NCBI GenBank assembly: GCA_029204225.1
Contig: CM055094.1
Location: forward strand, 67,910,536-67,974,535
Direction: 5' to 3'
Length of the DNA: 64,000 bases
Source of the DNA: Diphasiastrum complanatum
Lineage: Eukaryota; Streptophyta; Lycopodiopsida; Lycopodiales; Lycopodiaceae
Positions 1-17,570 of the stretch are shown here, piece by piece; the first letter of the stretch is position 1; every line of letters begins with the position of its first letter. The notes beneath the pieces are model-generated. The model had not been told where the DNA came from, ran no database searches, and saw only the letters and a program-made list of their open reading frames with translations. A program made the position numbers and the translations under genes.

Positions 1-412
1 TCCTATTTTTGACATGTTTAACTCCTTGACCCTTAGAACATATGAATAAGCACTCTCTCCCTTCTTTTGGTAGCTTTGAAAGATTTGGTGCTTCAAAGCA
101 AACAATCTAGTAGTGTTCTTTGACTCATACACTTTTTTAAGGGATTTCCATGCCTCTTCGGCCAAGGAATACTCTCCTACTTCCTTTAGGAGTTCATTGG
201 CTACATTCATTTTGATACGATGGAGGGCTAGTTTGCACGTCTTCTTGTATCTAGTGGATTCTTGAGGGTGGATGGGATCCTCCTCCTCACCACTCACGAT
301 GTCCATCAAATCTTGCTTACAAGGATTGATTCCATTCTTAATTCCATATGGAATAGTTTGATTTGTTCAATCTATCACTAGAATCCAAAAGGTAAACATT
401 CATTGATGCCAT
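1..412 (-). pseudogene. Ty1/copia gag fragment (window-truncated)
   Basis: The minus strand reads as a Copia Gag N-terminus. It opens with an ATG at 412 (MASMNVYLLDSSDRLNKSNY), then has a stop and frameshift after about 24 codons. It continues through the UBN2-type Gag helices with recognisable pieces such as ALHRIKMNVANELLKEVG and YESKNTTRLFALKHQIFQSY. The start matches the gag start of the intact element at 48483-52451. The rest of the element lies left of the window. The early stop shows that this copy is dead. Confidence 0.85.
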
Positions 413-1471
413 CTTCCTCTAAACAAGAGATTAATTCTATAAGAATGGATACATAATAGAAAGGATGCAAGAACTGCCTATCCCACTATCTAGGGACCCG
501 AGAATGATCAACAAATGAATTCTCAACAAGATCTATTGGATCTTGAGCTCAACCGATTCTATTGAAAAATTCAAAATGAAACTAGCTTGCTTGATGTAGA
601 AAAATGATCAAAAGATGACGACTCCTTGATCTAAACTTCACAAGGCTTATAAAGATCCAGTCAACCTGATAAAATAAGATCTAATTGCACATAAATGCCA
701 CTCTAAATTACTCTTATAAGATCATACTGATACTTTACATAAGAATCAAAACAATCTACCTTCCAAGCACAAGCTACCAAGATCACAATTTTGACAAAAA
801 ATGATCATAAAGATGAGTAAATGCAAAATGATTTGAGCTGAACCTAAATCACTCTCAGGAGGTCTCTCACACACATGAGAAGAACCAAAATAAACTCAAA
901 AACCTTCAATCCTTCTATCTCTCCAATGCTCGAATGCTACTCCTCGAGATTTTTTCCAAAACTTCCCTGAATCAAATATGAGAAAGCAAGTAAAACTTGC
1001 TAATTTGATCTTTTAGATAAGAAATGATTAGAACTTGGTATTAGAAACCTAAACATTCCAAATCAGATCCTACAAGAACTCAATCTGATCAATAATGGAG
1101 ATATTAATCATAGATAATCATAAAGAATCAATCAAAGCCTTGAATTGATTAAAATCTATGATGCTAGTGAACCAAATCACCTTGAATTGATTTAATTGAG
1201 ATCCTATAGCTAAAACACCAACCAATTTAGTGTTTCCTAGCTTCACAACTCCACTTGAAGGCTCAAATTCATGCAATTCCCTTCACACGTGTGGACTACC
1301 ACATGCATGGTATAGTATATGAACTTCCAAATCAATCTCTTAAATCCAAATTACTCAACACCAAATAGCAAATATCAAACATCTAATGTGTGGCATCTAT
1401 TTACCTGGCCATCTTGCCAATTACAATGCATGTGACCAAAAATGGTCCAAACTAGCTTGTGAATTTTAACA
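413..1471 (-). mobile_element. Leader and LTR remnant of the same Copia element
   Basis: This AT-rich non-coding stretch lies upstream of the gag start on the minus strand. It ends at 1471 in TTTTAACA, the same outer edge as the LTRs of the intact element. A CACACGTGTG palindrome at 1284-1293 matches one in the other Copia LTRs of the window. No clean primer-binding site is left, so the leader/LTR border (perhaps near 1210) is not resolved. Confidence 0.5.
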
Positions 1472-1567
1472 TCCTCCAAGATGTAAAAGATGCGCCTTAT
1501 TCAAATGGGGACACCTCCATAAGTATTCCCACAATACTTGCAAGTCCACTTCTTCGTGCCTGACAAA

Positions 1568-1706
<139 letters not shown>

Positions 1707-1727
1707 CAAGAAAAATCACGAAGTTTG

Positions 1728-2432
1728 TGAAAAGAAGACCATACATTCTTTGCATCGCATACATTTCTTATGGCTTTAAACTGGCGGGCTCGTTGAATGA
1801 CGACCGCCCTTTTAAATATATTGAGATGAGGGAGGTTGTTGTTGGTTTCTTGGAGGTCACTACATTTCCATTGTGGAGGATAATGGTATTCCACTCCAGT
1901 TGGCAACAAGTTGGCGTTGCAGAAAGTACTTCTCGAAGTTTGCAATGCATGAATCGAGAATGCAATTTGGTAAGTAACTGTTTTGATTTCGCCTGAACAC
2001 ATTTATAACTATTCCTCTGCTCTAAACATTTTCTATCAATTGGACTAACCATTTTCTAGTCATTTTTTCTTAATAATTGTAGGTTTAAGCCAAATGTAAG
2101 AAATTTTGGTGGTGCTCGCCTTTATAATGATATTGAATATCTCTCTATTGACTATTTTTCAACCGATGGCAAGAGGTTAATGCTGCATTACAACATTGTA
2201 GGAAGTATTGATTTTGGAAATCATTTTGAATTTTCTGTAGTGACAAAAAAGCTAAAGAATCCCATGATTGGTTCTATGGCTTCTCCATACCAAAAGCCTC
2301 AACAATTTGTAAATAAATTAATTGACATGTTTTTTCATCCAGCTCACTAGATTCTAATTTTATTTAGTGGTAGCGAGACAACCAGTGCATGTGTTGTCCA
2401 AACGGGCAGACACGTAAAAAGATGATCAATAT
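1728..2432 (+). pseudogene. Degenerate N4/N6 DNA methyltransferase-like gene, copy A
   Basis: Two exon-like blocks flank an intron with GTAAGT at 1970 and TTGTAG ending at 2082. Block 1 encodes ILCIAYISYGFKLAGSLND, where AYISYG sits in the place of the DPPY motif IV of amino-methyltransferases. Block 2 (from 2083) runs open for about 88 codons. It includes SIDYFSTDGKRLMLHYN, VVTKKLKNPMIGS and SPYQKPQQFVNKLID, then, after a stop, FSGSETTSACVVQTGRHV, which resembles the FxGxGTT S-adenosylmethionine motif I. The order (motif IV, xPYQKP, motif I) is that of the PF01555 family. Stops and frameshifts make it a pseudogene. It aligns with copy C (23719-24880), including the intron position. The family call is from motifs only. 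Confidence 0.6.
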
Positions 2433-2984
2433 TTTTACTAAGGATGGTTATTTCTGGAATTTGTTGATTTTTAGGTGTCTGTGTTATTTAAGTTTACTAA
2501 TTATTCATATTAGCTAGTTAGTCAAATATTTTTTAATTTTGCATTTGAATCATTTCTTTAAATACCAAAATATTAAGATAAAATTTCTAACAAGCTTTCA
2601 AAATCACATCAAGATGTTTTATATTGCATTTTTAAGAAAAAATCAAATATTATAATGTTATGAAATTTTGAATTCACTTAATTTAACAGTTATTTTTCAT
2701 AATAACAAATTGATCACAGCTAATGTTTATATATTTTTTTAACAAATTGAACCTCAAATTTTAAAAATATCTTGCATCACTTAGTGTAAGTTTTATATTT
2801 TTGCAAAATGCAGTATCTTATAAATAATTTTTTTCTTTTCTATTTGAAGGTTCAAAATTTATGAGAATTTTAAAAAATCTTAACGGCTTAAAAAAAAAAA
2901 GGGTCCTCCGCCACTTCTCATTTCAAAAGATTTCGCGTTCAAAGGTGATTGATTTTAAAAGCACAACCTTATCAATTGATTGTT
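2433..2984. other. AT-rich intergenic DNA, nothing recognised
   Basis: Poly-A and poly-T rich sequence between the methyltransferase remnant and the gypsy integrase remnant. No open frame or clear repeat was seen. Confidence 0.6.
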
Positions 2985-3640
2985 GGTCAATTGTATCGAC
3001 GTGGAGCTAATGATATTCTTAGAAGATGTGTTTTACCACATGAAGTACCCGATCTAATTATAATTTTACATAATGGAATGATTTTCATCTGATATCACTA
3101 TTTTAAAAAAATTTGCAATCAGGATGTTGGTGGCCTATTCAGTCCTACAAAACTAAAATACAAGCCTTTACATCAAGTTTAAGCACAAGTACCATTTGAA
3201 AAATGGGGACTTGATTATGTTGGTCCTATTCATCCTATGACACGAGGTACTCAAGCTAGATATATTATTGTAGCAATGGACTATATGACCAAATGAGTTG
3301 AAGCAAGAGCAGTTCATGTTGCTGATGCAAAAACTACTGTCAAGCTTCTATACGAGAACATTATTGTTCGATTTGGCTATCCAATTGAGATTGTCAGTGA
3401 TTGAGGAACACATTTTGTCAATGAAACAATCGTGTTTACTAGATGAATTTTTTGTTATTCATCGATTTAGTAGTTCGTATAATTCGAGGGGTACTGGAAA
3501 AGCAGAGTCTTCAAACAAGATTCTATTCATCATGCCATATCGATCCCTTGAATAGCTTTTTGAATCAACTCCACCACAAAAAGTGGACAAAACTTGAGAT
3601 TCATTGTCATGTGAAGGGCCTTAATAACAACCTACTATGT
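2985..3640 (+). pseudogene. Ty3/gypsy integrase fragment
   Basis: Translation across stops gives a gypsy integrase. The zinc-binding part is LYRRGANDILRRCVLPHE. The core follows with PFEKWGLDYVGPIHPMTRG (first catalytic Asp), YIIVAMDYMTK, VRFGYPIEIVSD (second Asp) and, in another frame, YNSRGTGKAESSNKIL with the catalytic Glu. At least four in-frame stops and a frameshift show an old, inactive copy. No reverse transcriptase or LTR of this element was found nearby. Confidence 0.85.
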
Positions 3641-9446
<5,806 letters not shown>

Positions 9447-10243
9447 TGACAAAATTTCCAGAATTCACACGCGTGGGGAATGTCCACAAGAGTGACTGAT
9501 CTTAATTAAGCTTTGTGATTGGCACTATAACCTGATTCTAGATTGATCAACAAAATCTAGTTCAGAAGAAATGGCTAATCCACAATCTAGCATGCTAATC
9601 AACAGAATATAATAGCATTGAATCAAAGAATGAATAAAATTACAAGATTTCAATGCATGAGCATTAGCCTCAACACGAGTTAGAGAGAGAGAGAGCTAGA
9701 GAGATAACAAGCAATATTTGTTTAGATCCAAAATGGCATGAGATAACTACAAAACTTTGGTTCTTCATTACTAATTGTGTGGAGAGCTACACATATTTAT
9801 GGAGATTGAGATAGCTCGAGGTAGAACCATATCTATCCACTCCAAAATGACATCTAAAGTGACATCTAGAGTCTATGTGACATTTGTCACTTGTCATGCA
9901 TGAAATTCTACCAACTTTTTACAAGTGTACTAGTTCTAACTAGAAATGTCCAAATCATCATGCATGTGCCCATTAAACTTTGTGCATGCCTTGCATGTCA
10001 CTATGGATCACTTACAATTAATGCATGTGAGTTGCCACGAGTTTCTACAAGCATAATCATGCTAATTCTATGTCTACAAACTATATGCAAGTTGCATTTA
10101 TCAAACTAGATAATACATAACCATGTAGCTCGAGTTCTATGTAGGCCAAACTTGGCATTTTTTATTAATGAGCTACATACTTGCATGGTACAACATTTGT
10201 AGCAAGCCAAGAAATCAATATGGATTGTTTTTCAATTTTAACA
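9447..10243 (-). repeat. 3' LTR of Copia element 2
   Basis: A 797 bp LTR starting TG and ending CA. Its first 215 bp are repeated at 16031-16246. It contains CACACGCGTG at 9466-9475 and short GA runs near 9683. Confidence 0.85.
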
Positions 10244-10790
10244 CTCCTCCTAAAAATGATCTATATTGATTTGAATATGGATCTTGGTATAACTCCAAGG
10301 TTGGCTCTGTGCTTGTTGAAGGAACTTTTGCTCAAAGGTTTGGTGAGCATATCTGCAATGCAAGATGATGTGTCGATGTGCTCCAATTTGATTTCACCTC
10401 CAATGAGCTTCTCTCTCACGAAGTGATGTGCAACTTCGATATGCTTGCTCCTTGCATGGAATATTGGGTTGTTGGCAAGGGCTTGAGCTGAAATGTTGTC
10501 ACACATGATCATAGGTATATTTTTTTTCCATAATTATCTTTAGCTCCACTAGTAACCTCTTGATCCAAAGCACCTCCTTTGTTGTTGTAGTGAGTGCCTT
10601 GTACTCAGCTTCACATGATGAGAGTGATACAGTATCTTGCTTTTTGGAAAGCCAAGATATCGAGTTTCCTCCAAGATATATGACATAAGCACTTGTAGAT
10701 TTTCGATCTGCTCTATCACTTGCAAAATCCGAGTCAGAATAACCAATAATAGAAAGATCTTCACTTTTATACAATAAGCCAAAATCATTA

Positions 10791-11817
10791 GGGCCCTTTT
10801 TGAACTCAAAAAGGGCCTCTTCCTTGCCTAAACAAGTTTGCTAATCTGGATTAATTAACTTGCTAATAATCCTATGTGGTAATTCACTGTGGGTTTAGCT
10901 TGAGTTAAAACCTAGTCACATAGGTTGCATTTGAACCTAGTATATTAAATAAAGAGAGATTAAAATTTAATGCTTGTAAAAAGATTTATTTATTTTTGAA
11001 TTTTGAAAGGGTTGAATTTTTTTAACACTTCATCCGCAATTTTCTTATCCTTGTTTTGGAGAAAAACTAGGTAGCAAATTTTTTTGCATTTCATCCTGAA
11101 GTATAAATTTAAAACATGGTACAAGGGGGGGAACCCCCTTGTACCATTCAAAAACAAAAATTGACATGTAATAGGGTCCCCCCCCCATGCGCTCCCCTGC
11201 ACGATCGTTGCCCGCACTCCCCTGCACGGTCCACCATGCTGGTCCTCCCTGCTCGCAGACTCCCTCCTTGCTCACACATTCCCCTCGGGCCGCTGGCCCA
11301 GGTCGATGCACGTCTCTCTGGAGGGCCCACGCAGTCACCCGGGCACCAACGTCGGCAAGTTGGCGCCCGGGTGACTGCGTGGGCCCTACAGGGAGACGTT
11401 CAGCAGGGCGAGTGGGGAGGGGAGGGGAGGAGGGGGTGATGTAAACCCCACCCCCCCCATTACATCTCAAAAACATAATTCAATGGTACAAGGGGGGACC
11501 CCACCTTGTACCATTTTTTAAATCTATACTTCAATATGAAATGGATGAAGTGTTAAAAAAATTTCAACCCTTCACAAGTTTAAAATTTGAATTTGAGCCT
11601 TGCTTTTGAGTGTGACATTGTCATCAATAAAGGGCTAGGGGATTATAGTTATAGTGTGGTTAGTGGGTGAGTTAGATTTTGGGAATTTCATCTAGGCCAT
11701 TGGATGTGCCATGTCATATGGACCATTCCATCTCAATTGTCACTCTTTTATTGGTACACATGTCGTCATTAACACTAACTAATTAGTGAAGAGGCCCTTT
11801 TTGAGTCCAAAGGGCCC
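10791..11817. mobile_element. TIR fold-back element inserted in Copia element 2
   Basis: The ends are near-perfect inverted repeats of about 33 bp (GGGCCCTTTTTGAACTC at the left, its complement at the right). Each end is itself nearly palindromic, with GGGCC at both edges. Flanking TA dinucleotides (10789-10790 and 11818-11819) could be the target duplication. Further in, long inverted arms (about 10990-11150 and 11480-11600) share the phrase TTTAACACTTCATCC and GGTACAAGG, so most of the element can fold back. No transposase ORF is present, so it is non-autonomous. The superfamily is not assigned. It splits the Copia polymerase gene just before RNase H. Confidence 0.8.
11311..11398. repeat. 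GC-rich hairpin, 40 bp arms
   Basis: Arms 11311-11350 and 11359-11398 are complementary at 37 of 40 positions around an 8-base loop, centred on GCAGTCACCCGGGC. The hairpin lies in a strikingly GC-rich core (about 11167-11460) inside an otherwise AT-rich window. Confidence 0.9.
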
Positions 11818-14800
11818 TAATGCAAAAGTTGAAGATATATATCTAAGCACTCGTTTCTTTTTCCAATGATAAACTGAAGGATTTTGCATAGCCTAGCTCA
11901 ACTTATGAACACTAAAGCTTATGTTAGGTCTAGTTATTGTGAGCCATATTAAGGAGCCTATAAGACTTCTAAAAAGTGTGATGTCCTCGAAGGATCTTTC
12001 ATCACCTTTGTTAGAGTCCTTTACATTTTGCTCCATAGGTGTTTCTATACTCTTACAATTCAACATACTGAACTTTTTTAACATTGAAAGAGCATACTTA
12101 GATTGACATACAAAAGCTTTATCTTTAAGAAAGTCAATCTCTAATCCTAGAATATAGTGAATTTTTCCAAGATCTTGCATCTTGAACTCTTTTCCAAGTG
12201 CAATCTTGGTTTCCTCAACTAACTTGATAAAACTTCATGTCAGAATGATATCATCAACATAAATAAGAAGGATGACAATATCTTTATCACAAAACTTGAC
12301 ATATAAGGAAGGATCATAGTTACTAAGATTAAATCCTAGTGACTCAAGAAAGGTGTTAAGTCGAGAATACCATGACCTTGGAGCTTGCTTTAATCCATAT
12401 AAACTTTTAAAGAGCAAGCAAACTTTTCCTTCACCATGGATGAACCCAATAGGTTGATCCATATAGATCTCTTCTTCTAGATAGCCATTTAAAAATGGAT
12501 TAGAAACATCTAGTTGAAGTGCCAATTGAAAAAACAAGCAAGAGAAATTATGATTCTAATTGACACCATCTTTGCAACTGGGGCAAAGGTCTCCTCATAA
12601 TTAAGTCCATATACTTGAGCAGATTCTTTAGCACAAAGCCTAGCCTTTTACTTGTTGATTGTGCCATCTTGATTATACTTGACTCAAAAAACCCATTTGC
12701 AACCAATGGTATGCTTGTTGGATGGAAAATCCACAAGCTCCCATGTATTATTGGCCATCAAAGCATCATATTCTTCCTTCATGGCAAGGTACCATTCCTT
12801 TGAGTTGATAGAATCATATACATCCTTTGGCTCTTCATGAGAAATAAAATAGGCACAATTAGTGGAGTTGATTTCCACTTGCTTTCCTCTATCTTCATGG
12901 GTAAGCCTTCTAGGCTCGGATCTTTCTCTTTGAGATCTCTTTGGTGAAAAAATTCGAGGTGACTCCTCCTCAAATCTCGGCCCCATCTCTCCATGATGAT
13001 CTTCAAGGATGATGATTCGAGTATCTTTGTGAGAATCTTTGAACTCGGCCTTCTCAAGAATGTATTTTTGATCTTCATGGAATATCACATCTCTACTCTC
13101 AATTGTAGTTGAGGTAGAGGGAACATAGATCCTGTAAGCTTTCTTGTTGGATGCATATCCAACCATGATCCCTTTAACAGAATTAGGATCATCTCTTTTC
13201 CTTGTTTCCAAGGGCATACTAACAAAGCAAGTACAACCAAAAACTCTAAAGTGATCTACCTTAGGTTTTTTCTAAAACAAGGCTTCAAAAGGTGTTTTTC
13301 CAGCAAGACATTGTGAGGTAATCTATTGCACAAATAGTTTGCACAATTTATAGCTTCACCCCAATATTCAATAGGCAAAGAAGCTGCTACTCGAATTGCT
13401 TTAGCACATTCACATAAAGATCTATTTTTCCTCTCAGCTACTCCATTTTGAAATGGAGAATAGGCACAAGAAAATTTTCTCTTTATTCCTTCACCTTCAC
13501 AATAATTATGAAACTCGTTGGAGATATATTCACCTCCTCCATCGCATCTTAAAGCTTTGACTTTGCAGGAAAACTATTTTTCTACATAAGCTTTGAAGAT
13601 AAGGAAGTGATGAAAAACCATAGCCTTTGAAGAAAGTAGATACAACCAGTTTATCTAGTAAAGTCATCAATAAAGGTGACAAAACATGTTGCACCACCAA
13701 TACTTTTAGAAGAGAAAAAATGTACATATGAATGTATGAGTTCCAATGGATAAGTAGTCTTTATAAAAGACTTCCGATATGGCTTTCTATGTGACTTTGC
13801 AATGGCACAAGCCTCACAAGGCTTGAAATCTTTAGAAAGAGATTTTGGAAGACCAAAAACCTTCTCCTTCTTAACCATAGAAGACATAGATGTAAACTTA
13901 GGATGTCCCAACCTTCTATGCCATAGCTCCTCCTTAGATAACAAAGCAACTTCACAAAGGTTTGCATTCTCATAAGAATTCAACTCAAAAATTCCACCAC
14001 ATCTAGTTCCATCAGCAAGGATCTCATCTTTTCTCTTGATAAAACAAGTATTGGAGTTGAACTTTACATCACAACCATTATCAAGCAACTTTCCCACACT
14101 AATTAAGTTCTTTGTAAGTTTTGGAACGAAAAGAACATTAGAAAGTGCAAGAACTTTTGAAGAAGCAAGTTTCAATGGAATGTTGCCAATTCCTTCTATT
14201 GGACACTCATGATCATTAGCTATGTAAATAGATCTCTTGAGTCCTTTGAAAGGTAAGATTGAGTCAAATGACTCCTTTGAACAACACATATGTGAAGAGG
14301 CTCCACTATCTATGTACCAAACTCCATCTTTCTTGAAAGGTGATGAAGAAAAACTGGACACCATAAGTGATCCTTCTCCATCACTTGCAACAGAATCTTC
14401 TTCAATCTCTTTGGAGAGATTAGCTTGCTTGAGTTGGTTTTTCTTCTTAAAGCAATTAGAGGCATAGTGCCCTTTTTTGCCACAGAAGAAGCACTTCACT
14501 TTCTTCTTCTTGGTTTTTGAGTTAGAGGGATGAGATGTTTCATCCTCTTCACCATCTTGATCTCAATCTTTGGCTTTGTCTTTGTTGTATGCTTGAGAGA
14601 ACTGGTTCTTACTCCTTCCTTTCTGTTTGCCTTCGACAAAGAGGGCTTTGTCACTTCCACCATGTTCAAGTTTGTTCATCCTGGAGAGTTTATAGCTTTG
14701 TCTAGATTCTTCAAAAATAAGAATTCCTTGGAGAATTTCTAGATTAGGTAACTCCTCCTTGATAGCAAAAGACTGAACAAGATTATCATAGTCATCTCTC

Positions 14801-16017
14801 AAGCCATTCAGTATGACTTGAACTAGCTCAACTTGGTTAATGGTAACACCAACACAGGAAAGTTCTCTATGTAAATCTTTAACTCTCAGAACATAGTTAG
14901 ATGCACTCTCTTCACTTCTTTGGAAACTTTGGAAAATCTGATTCCTAAGAGTGAGTATTCTAGAAGTATTCTTTGCTTCATAGATGGTCTTTAGTGCATC
15001 CCAAGCTTCTTTGGCTGTAGTGGAAGATCCTATCTCTCTCAAATTTTCATGAGATACATTCATCTTAATGAAATGTAGAGCCATTCTAGCTCTCTTCTTA
15101 TATTTAGGAATTTCAACCTGTGCTTGAGGCTCCTCCTCAACACCAAGCACAATAACATCCTGGAGAATCAAAACAGACTCCATTATTAACTTCCAAATTG
15201 AGTAATTAGAAGTGTTTAGTCTTTCACTGGCTTCTAGAAGATATCATCCCTGAGATGCCATTATAATAAAGACTTCTTAGTTATTGGATTGAGATATGTT
15301 TGAGCTTGTTCCTATCAGACTTAGAGTTGTTGCTCTCTTCACTATAGGTATTTTCAAGGTTGAACTACCTTCCTATGTGAAATACTTGCAACTATATTTG
15401 AGATGAATCTCAAATATTCCACAAGACAAGTTTTCTAGATCAGACACAAAAAGTGGTTTGAGACACTTTGACTGGTTTGAATTCTACTTTTGGCACATGT
15501 GAAATGCTTCAAAAGAAAACACTATTGACACTCATAAGGCCCAAAGGGTGTTCAAATACTTCAAACTCAATCTTGATCTATAGTTTCTTGTGTTGGATGC
15601 TCAAAACAATGAATTCAGAACAAAGTATAATTGAATCAAATCAAAATGCTGTCACTCGGATTTTGGACCTATCCCTATCCTCTTTAAGAGCTTATAACTC
15701 TTGCTAGACACATCAGATTGATTTGATTTCAATTTTTATGGAAAGTACAGATCAAATGCTTTCCATCGAGCTATAACACTGCTATCTTTGGATCTATAAG
15801 TAAGGAGAACAAAGGGACTGAAAAACTCTGATTTTCACAGGTGCGGAATTCCAGAATTCCGTACTTCCTCAATTCAGGTCTAAAAATTCAGTTCAAGTCC
15901 GATTTGATCCAAATACACTTTAGAGAAAGGTTAGAAAAAGTGCAAAACTGCTTTTTTGCTTGATTTAGCTCTCAGTTTCTTGTACAATCAGAGTTGTTAG
16001 CATGCAAAGCTTAATGT

Positions 16018-16030
16018 GGCTCTGATACCA
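16018..16030 (-). promoter_or_regulatory. Primer-binding site of Copia element 2
   Basis: The minus strand reads TGGTATCAGAGCC, complementary to the 3' end of plant initiator tRNA-Met. It directly abuts the 5' LTR. Confidence 0.9.
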
Positions 16031-16246
16031 TGACAAAATTTCCAGAATTCACACATGTGGGGAATGTCCACAAGAGTGACTGATCTTAATTAAGCTTTGT
16101 GATTGGCACTATAACCTGATTCTAGATTGATCAACAAAATCTAGTTTAGAAGAAATGGCTAATCCACAATCTAGCATGCTAATCAACAGAATGTAATAGC
16201 AATGAATCAAAGAATGAATAAAAATACAAGATTTCAATGTATGAGC
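16031..16246 (-). repeat. Truncated 5' LTR of Copia element 2
   Basis: It matches the first 215 bp of the 3' LTR with few changes, then ends at 16246-16247, where the small inverted-repeat element starts. The missing part of the LTR is not found further right. Confidence 0.85.
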
Positions 16247-16248
16247 AG

Positions 16249-16596
16249 GGTGTTTGTCAACTTATTGTAAGGATATAATGGCTTGTCTTTTTGTCTTGCT
16301 AGGGTAACAGTGAGATGAGAGGATGAGCCAATATATCCTTACAATGGGCCAACAAAACCCATGATCTAGTCCATAATATTGCTCAAGCAATGTACTATAT
16401 GCAAAGAACAATATAGATGCTCATGCAATGAACTAGATATATGCAAAAAAGAAATGTTTTAGACTTCATCTCCTCAAAGGTTTTCAAGCACTAGCAAGGC
16501 AAGGGCAAATAGGTGACTCATCAACTTGGATGACATTGGTCCGTGATGAGATGAGAGGACGAGCCATTATATCTTTACAATTAGTCGACAAACACC
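16249..16596. mobile_element. MITE-like inverted-repeat element
   Basis: The left end GGTGTTTGTCAACTTATTGT and the right end (complement GGTGTTTGTCGACTAATTGT) are inverted repeats of about 40 bp. A segment at about 16305-16440 (GAGATGAGAGGATGAGCC...TCTAGTCCATAA...GCTCAAGCAATGTACTA) is repeated in direct orientation at about 16545-16680, so the right end may belong to a larger tandem structure. No ORF. The family is not recognised. Confidence 0.6.
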
Positions 16597-17364
16597 AATT
16601 ATCTAGTCCATAACAATGCTCAAGCAATGTACTAGATGCAAAAAACATAGTTTTGCTCATGTAATGTAATAGATAGATGAAAAAACTTCAACTACTCAAA
16701 GGTAACTCCGCTTTTATTAATGAAAGATGGGAGAACCCATCAATGACATTGTACTAAAAGATGGCAATACATGGAATGACAATGCCAAATGACGCACATA
16801 TTTAAGGTAATATGCTTAATAGAACTTAATGCATCAAAATAATCATTTGAAGCCTACTGCTTGATGATGTAAGTCACTAGCTATAATAGTGTCACTAATA
16901 ATTGATGAACTCTTTGAAACAACCGCTCCTACAACTTGAGCTCATTGAAGAATTGAAAGTGCTTGTGAACGTTGCAATGCAACATAAATACAGTGACTAG
17001 AGAAAGAAACAATGATGGATGGCGATGTAACACTTTGTCACTGGCATTTCACAACAAGCTCCGCACATAAGGACAAAAAAATCATTAAATATCTATGTTT
17101 CCAAAGCAAAGGAATGAACTCTTCACCAGATGCACGGTCATTGAAATATTGATCTATCTCGAGTTATGTGAGGTGCAGCATCTCGTGCAAGGTGAAAAAA
17201 TGACTATTCATGGGGCAACAACTTTGACGATGGACCTTAGCGTTGTCTCCACGAGAGTGAGTACCTATGCGGCATGGTTAGCAATACATTAAGCCTTTAT
17301 AGATTTCTCATTGAACTAAGCAACAAATAATTAGCCTACACTAATCCGGATTAGGTCTCACTCC
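16597..17364. other. Non-coding flank upstream of gene A
   Basis: Contains the second direct-repeat copy described at 16545-16680, then unremarkable sequence. Homology to the flank of gene B begins at about 17365. Confidence 0.5.
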
Positions 17365-17384
17365 TACATCCATCCAAGGACATC

Positions 17385-17389
<5 letters not shown>

Positions 17390-17443
<54 letters not shown>

Positions 17444-17505
17444 CTCTCAAAACTATTTTTTATCAAACAAAGCTTTAGCTTCACACGTGCTTTTACACAT
17501 ACACA

Positions 17506-17557
<52 letters not shown>

Positions 17558-17570
17558 CGCTCGCTCGCTC
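17390..17570. repeat. Two (CT)n tracts in the 5' region of gene A
   Basis: CT runs at about 17390-17449 and 17508-17570, the second ending in (CTCG)n. They flank the phrase CTTCACACGTGCTTT. The same phrase and a shorter GA/GAGC tract lie upstream of gene B at 39229-39252 on the other strand, so this is a conserved pyrimidine-rich leader or promoter-proximal region. Confidence 0.9.

Larger units (their letters stand above)
10261..15261 (-). pseudogene. Copia gag-pol pseudogene, element 2
   Basis: Read on the minus strand: gag starts at 15261 (MASQG, then a stop at codon 6, then YLLEASERLN). It is followed by the zinc knuckle CFFCGKKGHYASNC, protease YIDSGASSHMC with the catalytic Asp present, the GAG-pre-integrase HRRLGH...CEAC, and the integrase start LELIHSYVHF, where the first catalytic Asp is Tyr. 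Reverse transcriptase follows, with QLDVSNPFLNG and LLIYVDDIILT. RNase H (GYSDSDFASDRADRKSTSAY, SSCEAEYKAL) lies at 10261-10786, beyond the inserted TIR element. Several frameshifts and stops inactivate it. Its gag resembles that of the 45301-47442 element (shared YLLEASERLN). Confidence 0.9.
9447..16246 (-). mobile_element. Decayed Ty1/copia element 2 (minus strand)
   Basis: The 3' LTR (9447-10243) and a truncated 5' LTR (16031-16246) share near-identical sequence beginning TGACAAAATTTCC. The polypurine tract (CTCCTCCT on the plus strand, just after 10243) and a primer-binding site at 16018-16030 sit in the expected places. Between them lies a Copia gag-pol pseudogene. A second transposon interrupts it at 10791-11817. 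The 5' LTR stops abruptly where a small inverted-repeat element begins. Confidence 0.9.

Noticed and set aside
1734-2000. First thought to be a B3-type DNA-binding fragment
   Set aside because: The PYQKP and FSGSxTT segments downstream and the match to copy C fit an amino-methyltransferase much better.
11045-11476. Pro/Arg-rich frames in the GC-rich core
   Set aside because: They overlap on both strands of a palindromic GC-rich stretch. High GC removes stops by chance, and no domain is visible.
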